In this document: in pieces, positions 9,583 to 16,989 of the stretch
Position numbering within the stretch: position 1 is the first letter of the stretch
Layout: every line of letters begins with the position of its first letter
NCBI RefSeq assembly: GCF_015354335.1
Contig: NZ_JADKYR010000006.1
Coordinates: 32,892-96,891 of the forward strand
Direction of reading: 5' to 3'
DNA from: Methylophilus sp. 13
GTDB lineage: Bacteria; Pseudomonadota; Gammaproteobacteria; Burkholderiales; Methylophilaceae
DNA: 64,000 nucleotides
Made by a program: the position numbers and the translations under genes
The notes under the pieces: generated by a model
What the model saw: only the letters and a program-made list of their open reading frames with translations
What the model was told of the DNA's origin: nothing
Database searches by the model: none

Positions 9583-10866
9583 TTAAAAACCCATGAGCTG
9601 CTGATAGCCGACCCAGAAGCGTCTGATCAGGCTTTCGGTGATCAGCGTGTCTTGCTGGTCTGGCTGGTCTTTGCTCATTTCAATCACCGAGCAGGCATCG
9701 CCATCACGCACGGTGCCACGTTGCACCAGCTCGGTCGCCTCGGTGTCTTCCATCGAGATATACCCTGCCGGGCCAACCAGATTGGCCTGTTTGAGCCGCA
9801 TGGCGCGCAATTCCGGCGTGTCATCCACATAGCCAAAAAAGTGGAAAATCAGCTCGAAATTGTTGGGGCCTTTGGCCAGCAACTGCCGCGCCACCAGCGT
9901 ATTGTGGATTTGCTGTACGACCAATTGCGGGAAAATCGGCTGGATATGGTTGGTGGTCAGCTCTTCATACTCCTGTATCTGTCCGAGCAGGCTGTCATCC
10001 TTGAGCTGAAAGCCTTCATCAAACGAACGGATGGCCTGCGCTTTATACGCCTCGGCGGTTTGCACCTCGTTTTTGGTTGCGGTGATGATGCTATGCAAGC
10101 CATGGGTGGCATCCGGGATCGAACGCGCCTTCATGCCGACACGGAAAATATTGAAGGTGGTATGAAACAGGTGCAGCAAACTGGCGTGATAAGGATCTTT
10201 GACGTTTTCCAGATACAGTTTCCAGTTAGATTTGGAGTATTGGCGGGTGCAGCCCAGATACTCGATCGGCTTGTGGAAAATACGGTCTATCCACGGCAGC
10301 ATTTCAGGACCAATATAGTCAGGCAAAGGCACCACCGTGTCGCTAAAGGTGGCAAACACCAGGCCTTTATAGCTGTCTACCCGCAGCTGCTTGAGACCGT
10401 GCTCTTTCGGGTTAAAGTCTTTGGGCATGCCAGACATGCCTTTTTGCCCACGGCGAAACGGCACACCCTGCAAATTGCCCTCACAGTCAAAACTCCACTG
10501 GTGATACACACAGGTATGCTCACTGGCATTGCCGCGCGCCTGACGGCAGACTTGTGCGCCGCGGTGCGCACAGCGGTTCACCCAGGCGGCCAGTCCGCCT
10601 TCTTTGGTGCGGGTCATCACCACCGGCGTATCCCCAACAAACGTGCTTTTAAAGTCGCCGGGGTTGGGGATTTCGGCTTCCAGCCCGAGAAAACTCCAGG
10701 TCGGCCCGCGAAAGATGCGTTCTTGCTCCAGCTCATACACTGCTTGCGAGCTGAACACGGCGTAGGGAATACGTGAACCGTCATCGGTGGGAAACTTGAG
10801 CAAGGGCTCACCAGACTGGGACTTGCCAGCATGGAACTGGACGGCTTGTGCTTGAATAGCGTTCAT
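9583..10866 (-). CDS. Rieske aromatic-ring-hydroxylating oxygenase, large (alpha) subunit, AndAc/NagG-like
   Basis: The 427-aa protein is the catalytic subunit of a ring-hydroxylating oxygenase. The Rieske cluster ligands are C99-x-H101 and C119-x2-H122 (CAHRGAQVC and CVYHQW). The mononuclear iron site has N221, bridging D224 and ligands H227 and H232 in the segment ENVKDPYHASLLHLFH, which is the form typical of the anthranilate (AndAc), ortho-halobenzoate (OhbB) and salicylate 5-hydroxylase (NagG) subgroup. The expected substrate is therefore an aromatic acid with an ortho substituent, or a related compound; this is inference from subgroup. Such a gene is unusual in a methylotroph with restricted carbon sources. 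It is part of the minus-strand operon with beta subunit and reductase downstream. Confidence 0.9.
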   Translation of the reverse strand: MNAIQAQAVQFHAGKSQSGEPLLKFPTDDGSRIPYAVFSSQAVYELEQERIFRGPTWSFLGLEAEIPNPGDFKSTFVGDTPVVMTRTKEGGLAAWVNRCAHRGAQVCRQARGNASEHTCVYHQWSFDCEGNLQGVPFRRGQKGMSGMPKDFNPKEHGLKQLRVDSYKGLVFATFSDTVVPLPDYIGPEMLPWIDRIFHKPIEYLGCTRQYSKSNWKLYLENVKDPYHASLLHLFHTTFNIFRVGMKARSIPDATHGLHSIITATKNEVQTAEAYKAQAIRSFDEGFQLKDDSLLGQIQEYEELTTNHIQPIFPQLVVQQIHNTLVARQLLAKGPNNFELIFHFFGYVDDTPELRAMRLKQANLVGPAGYISMEDTEATELVQRGTVRDGDACSVIEMSKDQPDQQDTLITESLIRRFWVGYQQLMGF

Positions 10867-10881
10867 ATTGACCTCGAATCC

Positions 10882-11850
10882 TTAAAAGTGATGCACAAAA
10901 CGCAGGTTGTAACGTTCACCTTCGGTACGGTTTTTCACCGCCATTTCATCGTAGAAGTTAAACATCAGATGATCCTGCTTGGAAAAGCTGTACATGCCCC
11001 CCACGCCCAGTGCCAATACCTGCTCGCGACGCCCAGACACGTCATGACCGTTCATTTGAGTATCGGTCGTTTGCTTGAGGTAGTAACCGTTAACGCCCAA
11101 GCGCAATTGCGGCGTAAAGGCATACTCCATGGCAAAGTTGGTATGAAACGCCTGCCCTGCACGCGTGCTGCTGGCGCCCAGTGCCTGAAACCCTCGGTTG
11201 GGATCATCATTTTTGCCGTTCCACAAATAGTGGGCACGCACAGAGGCGGTCCATTCTGGCGTGAAAAAATAAGTGCCTGACCAGTAAGGGTTGAACGACC
11301 AGGCATTGCTGCCCGGGTTGATTTCGCGGTTAGCACTGTATTCGCCCGTGGGCAAAATAAACTGTAATTCAACGCGCTGCATGAATTTGGGCCCTTTTTC
11401 GCCCATGACAATAGGCCACTGCAGGAAGGGGCCGACCAGTAAATCGCCTACGCCACTGTCACCCGCTTTGGGGAACGCATTGGAGGCGGCGCCATAACTG
11501 GTATGCGGACTGACCACGGGCACAATCACATCCATGCCCAGATTAGCCCCGGCGACTTCGATATCCGAGATATACAGTACTTGCGACAGACTGACGGTGA
11601 CATCCACTTTGGGGTTAGGCAAGCCTAGACTATTGCCCGCGTTATCCTTGAACTTGTCGGCATGGTATTGCTGCACGTATTGGCTGAAATACCAGCCATT
11701 GCCTGCGGGCGGGGCACCATCCAGAAAGCTGGTGAACCCAAGGTTGATTGGGGGCAAATCGTAGGCGTGGGCAAGCATGGGTAAGCTGGTGGTGGCCAGT
11801 GCCAGCCCCAGTGTGGCAAGGGGTTTACTGCCAGAGGAGAGGAGGTTCAT
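10882..11850 (-). CDS. Outer-membrane protein, MetA-pathway/phenol-degradation transporter family
   Basis: The 322-aa protein starts with a signal peptide (hydrophobic LATLGLALATTSLPMLAHA, cleavage near residue 29) and continues as a beta-barrel with alternating aromatic strands such as WSFNPYWSGTYFFTP and a C-terminal strand ending RFVHHF with a terminal Phe, which is the outer-membrane assembly signal. The pattern fits the Phenol_MetA_deg family, often encoded in aromatic catabolic operons and thought to help hydrophobic substrates cross the outer membrane. It sits between the SDR gene and the oxygenase alpha subunit in the same operon, so uptake of the oxygenase substrate is a sensible guess. 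Confidence 0.8.
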   Translation of the reverse strand: MNLLSSGSKPLATLGLALATTSLPMLAHAYDLPPINLGFTSFLDGAPPAGNGWYFSQYVQQYHADKFKDNAGNSLGLPNPKVDVTVSLSQVLYISDIEVAGANLGMDVIVPVVSPHTSYGAASNAFPKAGDSGVGDLLVGPFLQWPIVMGEKGPKFMQRVELQFILPTGEYSANREINPGSNAWSFNPYWSGTYFFTPEWTASVRAHYLWNGKNDDPNRGFQALGASSTRAGQAFHTNFAMEYAFTPQLRLGVNGYYLKQTTDTQMNGHDVSGRREQVLALGVGGMYSFSKQDHLMFNFYDEMAVKNRTEGERYNLRFVHHF

Positions 11851-11905
11851 CGAGGGGTTCCTTTCAGAGTGAGATTCAATCGTTTAAAAAATCTGGGTAT
11901 AAATA

Positions 11906-12691
11906 TCAATCCGCCAGCTTGGGAATGGCGGGCTCTGCCTGCTCGGGACCCATCGCGCTGTAGCCGCCATCGACGGCATACACGGCGCCCGTGACAAACG
12001 AAGCATGGTCAGAACATAAAAACAGCACCACATCGGCGACTTCCTGCGGGTCACCTACGCGTTTCAGGGCATGGAAAGGCGCTGCTACGGCATCGGTTTT
12101 GGCGCGGTTGCCGCCCGTCAGCTCGTCCATGACGCGTGACCAGATCCAGCCGGGGGCCACTGCATTGACCCGGATATGGTCACTGGCCAGATCAATCGCC
12201 ATACTGCGCGTCAGTTGTTCGGTTGCAGCTTTGCTGGCCGGATATAGCCAGCGGCCGGTTTGCGCAGCGCTGGCTGAGATGCTGGAAAAATGCACGATGG
12301 CACCACCGCCACGCTGACACATGGCCGCATAGCAAGCCTTGGCCAGCATGACACTGCTCACCAGGTTGACGTTGTAACTGAGCAACCAATCCTCGCGGCT
12401 GGCAGCAAAGCCGTTGTCCACATAGCTACAGGCCAGGTTGACCAGAAAATCTACACCGCCAAAGGTGTGTTGCGTGGTCGCCACCAGCTGTTGCAAGGCG
12501 GCATCATCGGTAATGTCTGTTTGTAAAAACACAATGTCCGGGCTGATGCCAGCCGCCACCGCCGCCCCACGTGCATCAATATCCACCGCCACCACTTTTG
12601 CGCCCGCGGCGTGGAAGGCTTCGACCACGGCCGCACCGATCAGCGTGGCACTGCCGGTGACGATGACGACTTTGTTTGCGATCCCTTTCAT
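11906..12691 (-). CDS. Short-chain dehydrogenase/reductase
   Basis: The 261-aa protein is a classical SDR with a Rossmann fold. The nucleotide motif reads TGSATLIG, in which the middle Gly of TGxxxGxG is replaced by Leu; the acidic residue VVAVDID after strand 2 predicts NAD+. The catalytic Ser (HFSSISASA) and YPASK Tyr-Lys pair are present. In this operon it could oxidize a cis-dihydrodiol made by the Rieske oxygenase, the usual role of such neighbours, but a different alcohol cannot be ruled out. The start at 12691 (MKGIANKVVIVTG) was preferred over 12703 because GAGGTG lies five bases upstream; it begins 8 bp after the stop of the DLH-like gene. Confidence 0.85.
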   Translation of the reverse strand: MKGIANKVVIVTGSATLIGAAVVEAFHAAGAKVVAVDIDARGAAVAAGISPDIVFLQTDITDDAALQQLVATTQHTFGGVDFLVNLACSYVDNGFAASREDWLLSYNVNLVSSVMLAKACYAAMCQRGGGAIVHFSSISASAAQTGRWLYPASKAATEQLTRSMAIDLASDHIRVNAVAPGWIWSRVMDELTGGNRAKTDAVAAPFHALKRVGDPQEVADVVLFLCSDHASFVTGAVYAVDGGYSAMGPEQAEPAIPKLAD

Positions 12692-12699
12692 GGCACACC

Positions 12700-13929
12700 T
12701 CATGCATTGGCGCTGAGTGACCAGTTGGCCATCAGCGTGTTGGAAGGAAGGTTGGGGTCCAGCAGTTTGCGTGCTTGCTCGACCCCGCAGATGGCTGGAA
12801 TCAGGGCGGGATCAAGTAGTCCCGCTTGCACCAGCACGCTGGCCTGATCCCAGTAAATATGTTCGTTAAACAGCTTGTCACCACGGAAAGTCACCACCAC
12901 CAGCATGGGGATTTCAATCCGACGCCCGGTCGGCGGTACATTCGGCAGCAACCAGTCAATCTCGCAGTCGTGCGTAAAACTGAGCACAAACTCATCCACC
13001 ATGCGGTCTGCACCGACCACGCGTGAAATTGGCGTCATTTGCATGTCTGCCGGGTTATTGTGAATAAAGTGATGCTGATAAAAGCGACGCAGCATGGTGT
13101 AGCCGACCCCGCCCGTCATGGTGGGCACATGATTCACATACGGCTGGGCGACCATGGTGGTCATGGTGGCATCGGCATCGCGGGTGGCAAATTCGAGCGC
13201 AAAGTGATGATCTGCAATCGCACTTAGGTCATAATCCGGCCCCATGGCTTTACGCAAGGCGCCCAGGGTGCGGCTATATGCCATTTGTGCCGAGGGGGCG
13301 TGGTAATGCGCACCACCCAGGCGGGCAAACGCATGATCTACGCCGGCATACACATAGGTCTTCGCCAGCGGCTGTGTGCTGGCTGCAGACAGAATCTCGG
13401 CTTGGGCCGCAGGTGGGCAGAAAGCATCCTGCTCGGCGATATGCAGGGTTAACGGGCAACGTAGCGCAGCCATCTGTGGCAAGGCCTGCTCTATGCCTAC
13501 CCCGTAGTAGCCCACCGCCACATCGGCATCGGTCTGACTGGCCGCCAGATAAGCCAGCTTGCCTCCCAGGCAATAGCCCAGCACACCCACCTTGCCATTG
13601 GCCCCTGCCATGCCACGCAGACAGCTGATGGCCAATTGGACATCCTGCATGCCGGTCGCTTCATCAAACTGCTGGTAATAGCCCAACGCGGCCGGCATAT
13701 CCTCGGCTGCATCGGTCAGGGTAATGCCAGGCTGCAGGCGCCAGTACAAATCTGGCACCAGCACCATATAACCCTCTTCGGCATACAGGTCGGCAATGGC
13801 CTGCATATTGGCATTCACGCCAAAAATTTCCTGGCACAACACCAGGCCCGGCCCGCTGCCGGTGGCTGGCAGGGCCAGATAGCCTTTAAAGGCCGGGAAT
13901 TGCGCGCTGATTTCTATCATTTGTCCCAT
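12700..13929 (-). CDS. Dienelactone hydrolase-like protein fused to SnoaL/NTF2-like domain
   Basis: The 409-aa protein has two domains. Residues of about 5-245 are an alpha/beta hydrolase of the dienelactone hydrolase family with the nucleophile Cys in GYCLGGKLAY, the Asp in AEQDAFCPP and the His in GVDHAFARLG. Residues of about 265-400 look like a SnoaL/NTF2-like fold (MLRRFYQHHFIHNNP, DEFVLSFTHDCEIDWLLP, EHIYWDQASVLVQAGLL). DLH enzymes hydrolyse lactones in chloro- and hydroxy-aromatic breakdown; SnoaL-like domains bind small polycyclic or hydroxylated compounds. It is the first gene of the minus-strand operon. The frame is open to 14139, but that would cover both divergent operators, so the ATG at 13929 is preferred; MIEIS at 13920 is an alternative. 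Confidence 0.75.
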   Translation of the reverse strand: MGQMIEISAQFPAFKGYLALPATGSGPGLVLCQEIFGVNANMQAIADLYAEEGYMVLVPDLYWRLQPGITLTDAAEDMPAALGYYQQFDEATGMQDVQLAISCLRGMAGANGKVGVLGYCLGGKLAYLAASQTDADVAVGYYGVGIEQALPQMAALRCPLTLHIAEQDAFCPPAAQAEILSAASTQPLAKTYVYAGVDHAFARLGGAHYHAPSAQMAYSRTLGALRKAMGPDYDLSAIADHHFALEFATRDADATMTTMVAQPYVNHVPTMTGGVGYTMLRRFYQHHFIHNNPADMQMTPISRVVGADRMVDEFVLSFTHDCEIDWLLPNVPPTGRRIEIPMLVVVTFRGDKLFNEHIYWDQASVLVQAGLLDPALIPAICGVEQARKLLDPNLPSNTLMANWSLSANA

Positions 13930-14018
13930 TTTTCGTCTCGCTTGCTCGGTTGAAGGGTGGGAAGGCAAGTGATCACCTTCGTTGTGGTTGCTACTTTCTC
14001 GCAGCGCAGACGGCGGGG

Positions 14019-14045
14019 CTATCCGCTCCGTGCAGCCACTATCCG
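14019..14045 (+). promoter_or_regulatory. Candidate AraC/XylS-type operator, copy A
   Basis: TATCC half-sites start at 14020 and 14040, again 20 bp apart, and 14030-14045 is identical over 16 bases to the site upstream of the AraC-type gene. It lies in the 271-bp control region between the DLH-like gene and the monooxygenase gene. Confidence 0.7.
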
Positions 14046-14090
14046 CATTGCGCAGCCAAATGCAGTGCGCATGCAGGTTGTTGCCGAACG

Positions 14091-14117
14091 CGGATAGTGC
14101 AGGCAGTTTCTGGATAG
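14091..14117 (-). promoter_or_regulatory. Candidate AraC/XylS-type operator, copy C (inverted orientation)
   Basis: On the plus strand GGATAG occurs at 14092 and 14112, 20 bp apart; read on the minus strand the site has the same pattern as copies A and B (CTATCC, 5 bases, a TGC-containing spacer, CACTATCCG). With copy A it forms an inverted pair inside the divergent promoter region, consistent with control of both transcripts. Confidence 0.65.
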
Positions 14118-14200
14118 TCGGCAAACTTTGCTCGCTCAATACTGCACCCGACGATACAGGGATAGGCCCTGTATGATTTTTTCAGCGCAAAGGAAACCGT

Positions 14201-15715
14201 ATGAATATTGCGATTGTGGGTGCCGGGTTTGCCGGTTTGAGTACAGCAAAAGTGCTGACTGCATTTGGTCACCAGGTCACGGTGTTTGAGAAGGAGGCTG
14301 ATGTCGGCGGGGTGTGGAGTGCCTCCAGACGCTACCCTAACCTGACCACACAAAATGTGAAGTCCACTTATGCCTTTTCAGATTTCCCCTATCCCAAGCA
14401 TTACCCTGAGTGGCCGAGTGGCGAGCAGGTGCAGCACTATCTGGATGCCTATACCAAGCAGTTCAATTTTGCACACCTGATCAGCTTGAATACCGAAGTG
14501 AAATTGGCCACACCGATTGGTCAAGGCTGGCAACTCACCGTCAAGACCGAAGGCAAAGCAGAGGAAACGCGACATTTTGATTTTTTAATTGTCTGTAACG
14601 GAATTTTTTCGCAGCCCATGATCCCGGACTATCCGGGTGCAGCCGTATTTACCGCCGCAGGTGGCCGTATTTGCCACACCAGCGAGTTCAAGGAGCTTGC
14701 AGATGCCAAAGGCAAACATGTGCTGATTGTCGGCTACGGAAAATCTTCTACCGATGTGGCACAAGCGGTTTGCCAGCAAGCGGCGAGTACTACGGTGGTG
14801 GCCAGACATTTGATCTGGAAAGTGCCCAAACGACTCATGAATGTGCTCAATTACAAATACCTGTTTTTGACGCGCATGGGCGAAGGCTTGTTTAAATATA
14901 TCCGCCTTAAAGGCATAGAGCGCTTTTTGCACGGCATCGGCAAACCGATCCGTAACAGCATGCTGAATCAGGTGCAGTGGGTCATCAACCGCCAATGCCG
15001 CCTCGAAAAACTGGGCCTCAAGCCTGACCAACCACTAGAATCGATTGCGCGCAGTACCGTCAGCCTGGTCACCGAAGGTTTCTTTGAAAGCGTGGAAGCG
15101 GGTCATATTGACGTTGCCAAACAAAACAGCATCACAGGATTTAGCATTGAGCATGGCGTGCGTTATGCACATTTAACCGATGGCCGCCGTTTGCCAGCCG
15201 ACATTGTGATTTGCGGGACAGGCTGGCATCAGCGTGTGCCTTTTTTGAACGATGACGTGATGAAACATGTGACCGATGCAGAAGGTAATTTTGTGCTGTA
15301 CCGGTCGATGGCACCGGTTGGCATGCCAGGTCTGGCGTTTAATGGTTATAACTCTTCATTCTTTAGCCAGCTCAATGCCGAAGTAGGCGCTTACTGGCTG
15401 GCCGACTGGATTGGTGGAAAGATGAAGTTGCCGACCGCAGAAGCACAACGCAGCACAATCAAGGAACGTCTGGCATGGATGGAAGCGCGTACAGAAGGCA
15501 AACACTCTAAAGGCACCAATATCATTCCGTTCTCACTGCATCATATTGACGAGTTGTTATCGGACATGCGCCTGCCGCTGGGCGTCGCGACCCGCTTCAA
15601 GCAGTGGTTTTTACCGATTGATCCGGCGGATTTTCAGTATTTGCACAAGGCCCTGCTGCAACGCCATCAGCCTCATGCTGCACAGAAGATGCCGGTACAG
15701 ACCAAAACCGTTTGA
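14201..15715 (+). CDS. Flavin-containing monooxygenase-like NAD(P)/FAD protein
   Basis: The 504-aa protein has an N-terminal FAD Rossmann motif (VGAGFAGLSTA, residues 6-16), the GGVWSASRRYPNLTTQ segment typical of class B flavoprotein monooxygenases, and a second NADP-binding motif (LIVGYGKSSTDVA, near residue 175). This group inserts one oxygen into N, S or carbonyl substrates (FMO or Baeyer-Villiger chemistry). It is divergent from the Rieske oxygenase operon, with the candidate AraC operators between them, so it probably serves the same pathway. AAGGAAA precedes the ATG by six bases. The substrate is unknown. Confidence 0.82.
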   Translation: MNIAIVGAGFAGLSTAKVLTAFGHQVTVFEKEADVGGVWSASRRYPNLTTQNVKSTYAFSDFPYPKHYPEWPSGEQVQHYLDAYTKQFNFAHLISLNTEVKLATPIGQGWQLTVKTEGKAEETRHFDFLIVCNGIFSQPMIPDYPGAAVFTAAGGRICHTSEFKELADAKGKHVLIVGYGKSSTDVAQAVCQQAASTTVVARHLIWKVPKRLMNVLNYKYLFLTRMGEGLFKYIRLKGIERFLHGIGKPIRNSMLNQVQWVINRQCRLEKLGLKPDQPLESIARSTVSLVTEGFFESVEAGHIDVAKQNSITGFSIEHGVRYAHLTDGRRLPADIVICGTGWHQRVPFLNDDVMKHVTDAEGNFVLYRSMAPVGMPGLAFNGYNSSFFSQLNAEVGAYWLADWIGGKMKLPTAEAQRSTIKERLAWMEARTEGKHSKGTNIIPFSLHHIDELLSDMRLPLGVATRFKQWFLPIDPADFQYLHKALLQRHQPHAAQKMPVQTKTV

Positions 15716-15724
15716 AGGGCGTAG

Positions 15725-15747
15725 CCTCCGCCGCGCACAGGCGGAGG
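15725..15747 (+). other. Intercistronic hairpin
   Basis: Perfect 8-bp arms CCTCCGCC (15725-15732) and GGCGGAGG (15740-15747) lie between the monooxygenase stop and the ribosome-binding site of the next gene. There is no T run, so it is more likely an mRNA-processing or stabilizing hairpin than a terminator. Confidence 0.45.
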
Positions 15748-15766
15748 TCTTGAAAAGGAGTGTCTT

Positions 15767-16045
15767 ATGATGACGTGTATTATGCTGGTGAACGCTGAGC
15801 GCCAACAAATGGCCACGGTGGCGGAAACCCTGGCATCATTAGCGCAAGTGACAGAAGTCTATTCAGTGAGTGGTCAATATGACCTGGTGGCCGTCATACA
15901 AGTCACCGGGCCCGAGGCACTCTCGGCACTGGTGAACCACCAACTGGCTGCCATCAACGGCATTGTGAGAACCGAAACCATGCTATCACTGCGCACGTAC
16001 CGCAAACAGGATCTGGACGCCATGTTTGATATCGGGTCCAGTTAA
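15767..16045 (+). CDS. Stand-alone Lrp/AsnC-type ligand-binding (RAM) domain protein
   Basis: The 92-aa protein consists only of the alpha/beta RAM domain of Lrp/AsnC regulators (VTEVYSVSGQYDLVAVIQV, IVRTETMLSLRTYRKQ); the DNA-binding helix-turn-helix is absent. Similar stand-alone proteins form octamers and bind amino acids or other small molecules. AAGGAG lies six bases before ATG 15767; the ATG three bases later is equally possible. It is probably co-transcribed with the monooxygenase gene, 51 bp upstream, and may act as a small-molecule sensor or an accessory for this cluster; that role is a guess. Confidence 0.8.
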   Translation: MMTCIMLVNAERQQMATVAETLASLAQVTEVYSVSGQYDLVAVIQVTGPEALSALVNHQLAAINGIVRTETMLSLRTYRKQDLDAMFDIGSS

Positions 16046-16091
16046 TACCGGCCACCTACTGAAGTTTGGTGAGGTAAGCGTGGATGCGTTC

Positions 16092-16118
16092 AAAAAAATA
16101 CGGCCAGTTACCTGGCCG
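16092..16118 (-). terminator. Intrinsic terminator, minus strand
   Basis: CGGCCAG (16101-16107) and CTGGCCG (16112-16118) form a 7-bp stem with a TTAC loop; read on the minus strand it is followed by a stretch of seven T residues (16098-16092). It lies about 170 bp past the mtgA stop, and may also stop transcripts from the AsnC-type gene. Nothing else was recognised in the 16046-16289 gap. Confidence 0.65.
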
Positions 16119-16289
16119 TTACCTCACACCCTTGTAAAACATCTCGCTGTCAAAGGCTAAGGTCAACATGCAACCTGCCTGACGGTGCATCTGCATACAC
16201 CGCCGATGGAAATGATGTATCAAATCCATTGATAGCAAACATTGTATGCAGGCGTGTTTCACGTTCATGCCTAAATCAGGCCCGTAAAA

Positions 16290-16976
16290 TCAGGGTATTT
16301 TGACCAATCGCATGCGCGCCTGAATGGTAGCGGTGTGGCGATTTAAATAGCGGGTACTGCGGTGCAGATCATAAAAACGCGGGTTAGGAATCATGGCCGC
16401 CAAGCGCGCCGCTTGGGCGGGTGCCAGACTGGCGGCCGAAGCGTGAAAGTAATGCTTGGCCGCCGCTTGTGCACCGAACACGCCCTCGCCCCACTCAATC
16501 ACGTTCAGGTAGATTTCCAGAATCCGGCGCTTGGTCATGAGCTTTTCCAGCATAAAGGTAATCACCGCTTCTTGTGCTTTGCGCCAGGGCGTGCGATGCC
16601 CGGATAAAAACAAATTCTTGGCCAGTTGCTGGCTAATGGTGGAGCCGCCAGCGACGATTTTGCCCTTCTTGAGGTTTTTCTCAAAAGCGGTTTCGATCCC
16701 GACCCAGTCAAAGCCTTCATGGTCAACGAATTTGCTATCCTCCGCCGCAATCACTGCGCGTTTTAAATGGTTGCTAATCTTGGCGTAAGGCACCCACTGC
16801 TGCTGTATGGTGGCTTCGGGATGGCTTTCTTGCATCAGTTCCAGCCGCGCCTGCATGAAGGCAGTGGCGTCCGGATTGTGATCTACCCACCACAAAATAT
16901 GGCCGAGTATCCAAACCTGATATAACAAGGCCCAGAGTAAAAACAGGGCAAAAAACAGCTTGATGCTTTGTTTCAT
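16290..16976 (-). CDS. mtgA: Monofunctional biosynthetic peptidoglycan transglycosylase
   Basis: The 228-aa protein polymerizes lipid II glycan strands at the outer face of the inner membrane. An N-terminal anchor helix (LFFALFLLWALLYQVWILGHIL, residues about 8-30, in part) precedes a GT51 domain with the catalytic Glu motif AAEDSKFVDHEGFD, the GGSTISQQLAKNLFL motif, RKAQEAVITFMLE and KRRILEIYLNVIEWG. Length is normal for MtgA (no transpeptidase domain). It follows aroE by 13 bp and is likely in one transcript with aroE and the rhodanese gene. Confidence 0.96.
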   Translation of the reverse strand: MKQSIKLFFALFLLWALLYQVWILGHILWWVDHNPDATAFMQARLELMQESHPEATIQQQWVPYAKISNHLKRAVIAAEDSKFVDHEGFDWVGIETAFEKNLKKGKIVAGGSTISQQLAKNLFLSGHRTPWRKAQEAVITFMLEKLMTKRRILEIYLNVIEWGEGVFGAQAAAKHYFHASAASLAPAQAARLAAMIPNPRFYDLHRSTRYLNRHTATIQARMRLVKIP

Positions 16977-16989
16977 GACTGAAAGAAGA

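Noticed and set aside
9571..10776. Long open frame antisense to the oxygenase alpha subunit
   Set aside because: It shows no domain or membrane pattern and mirrors the codon structure of the strongly supported oxygenase gene on the other strand.
15725..15747. Terminator between the monooxygenase and AsnC-type genes
   Set aside because: The hairpin is perfect but is followed by a ribosome-binding site and no T run, so read-through is more likely.
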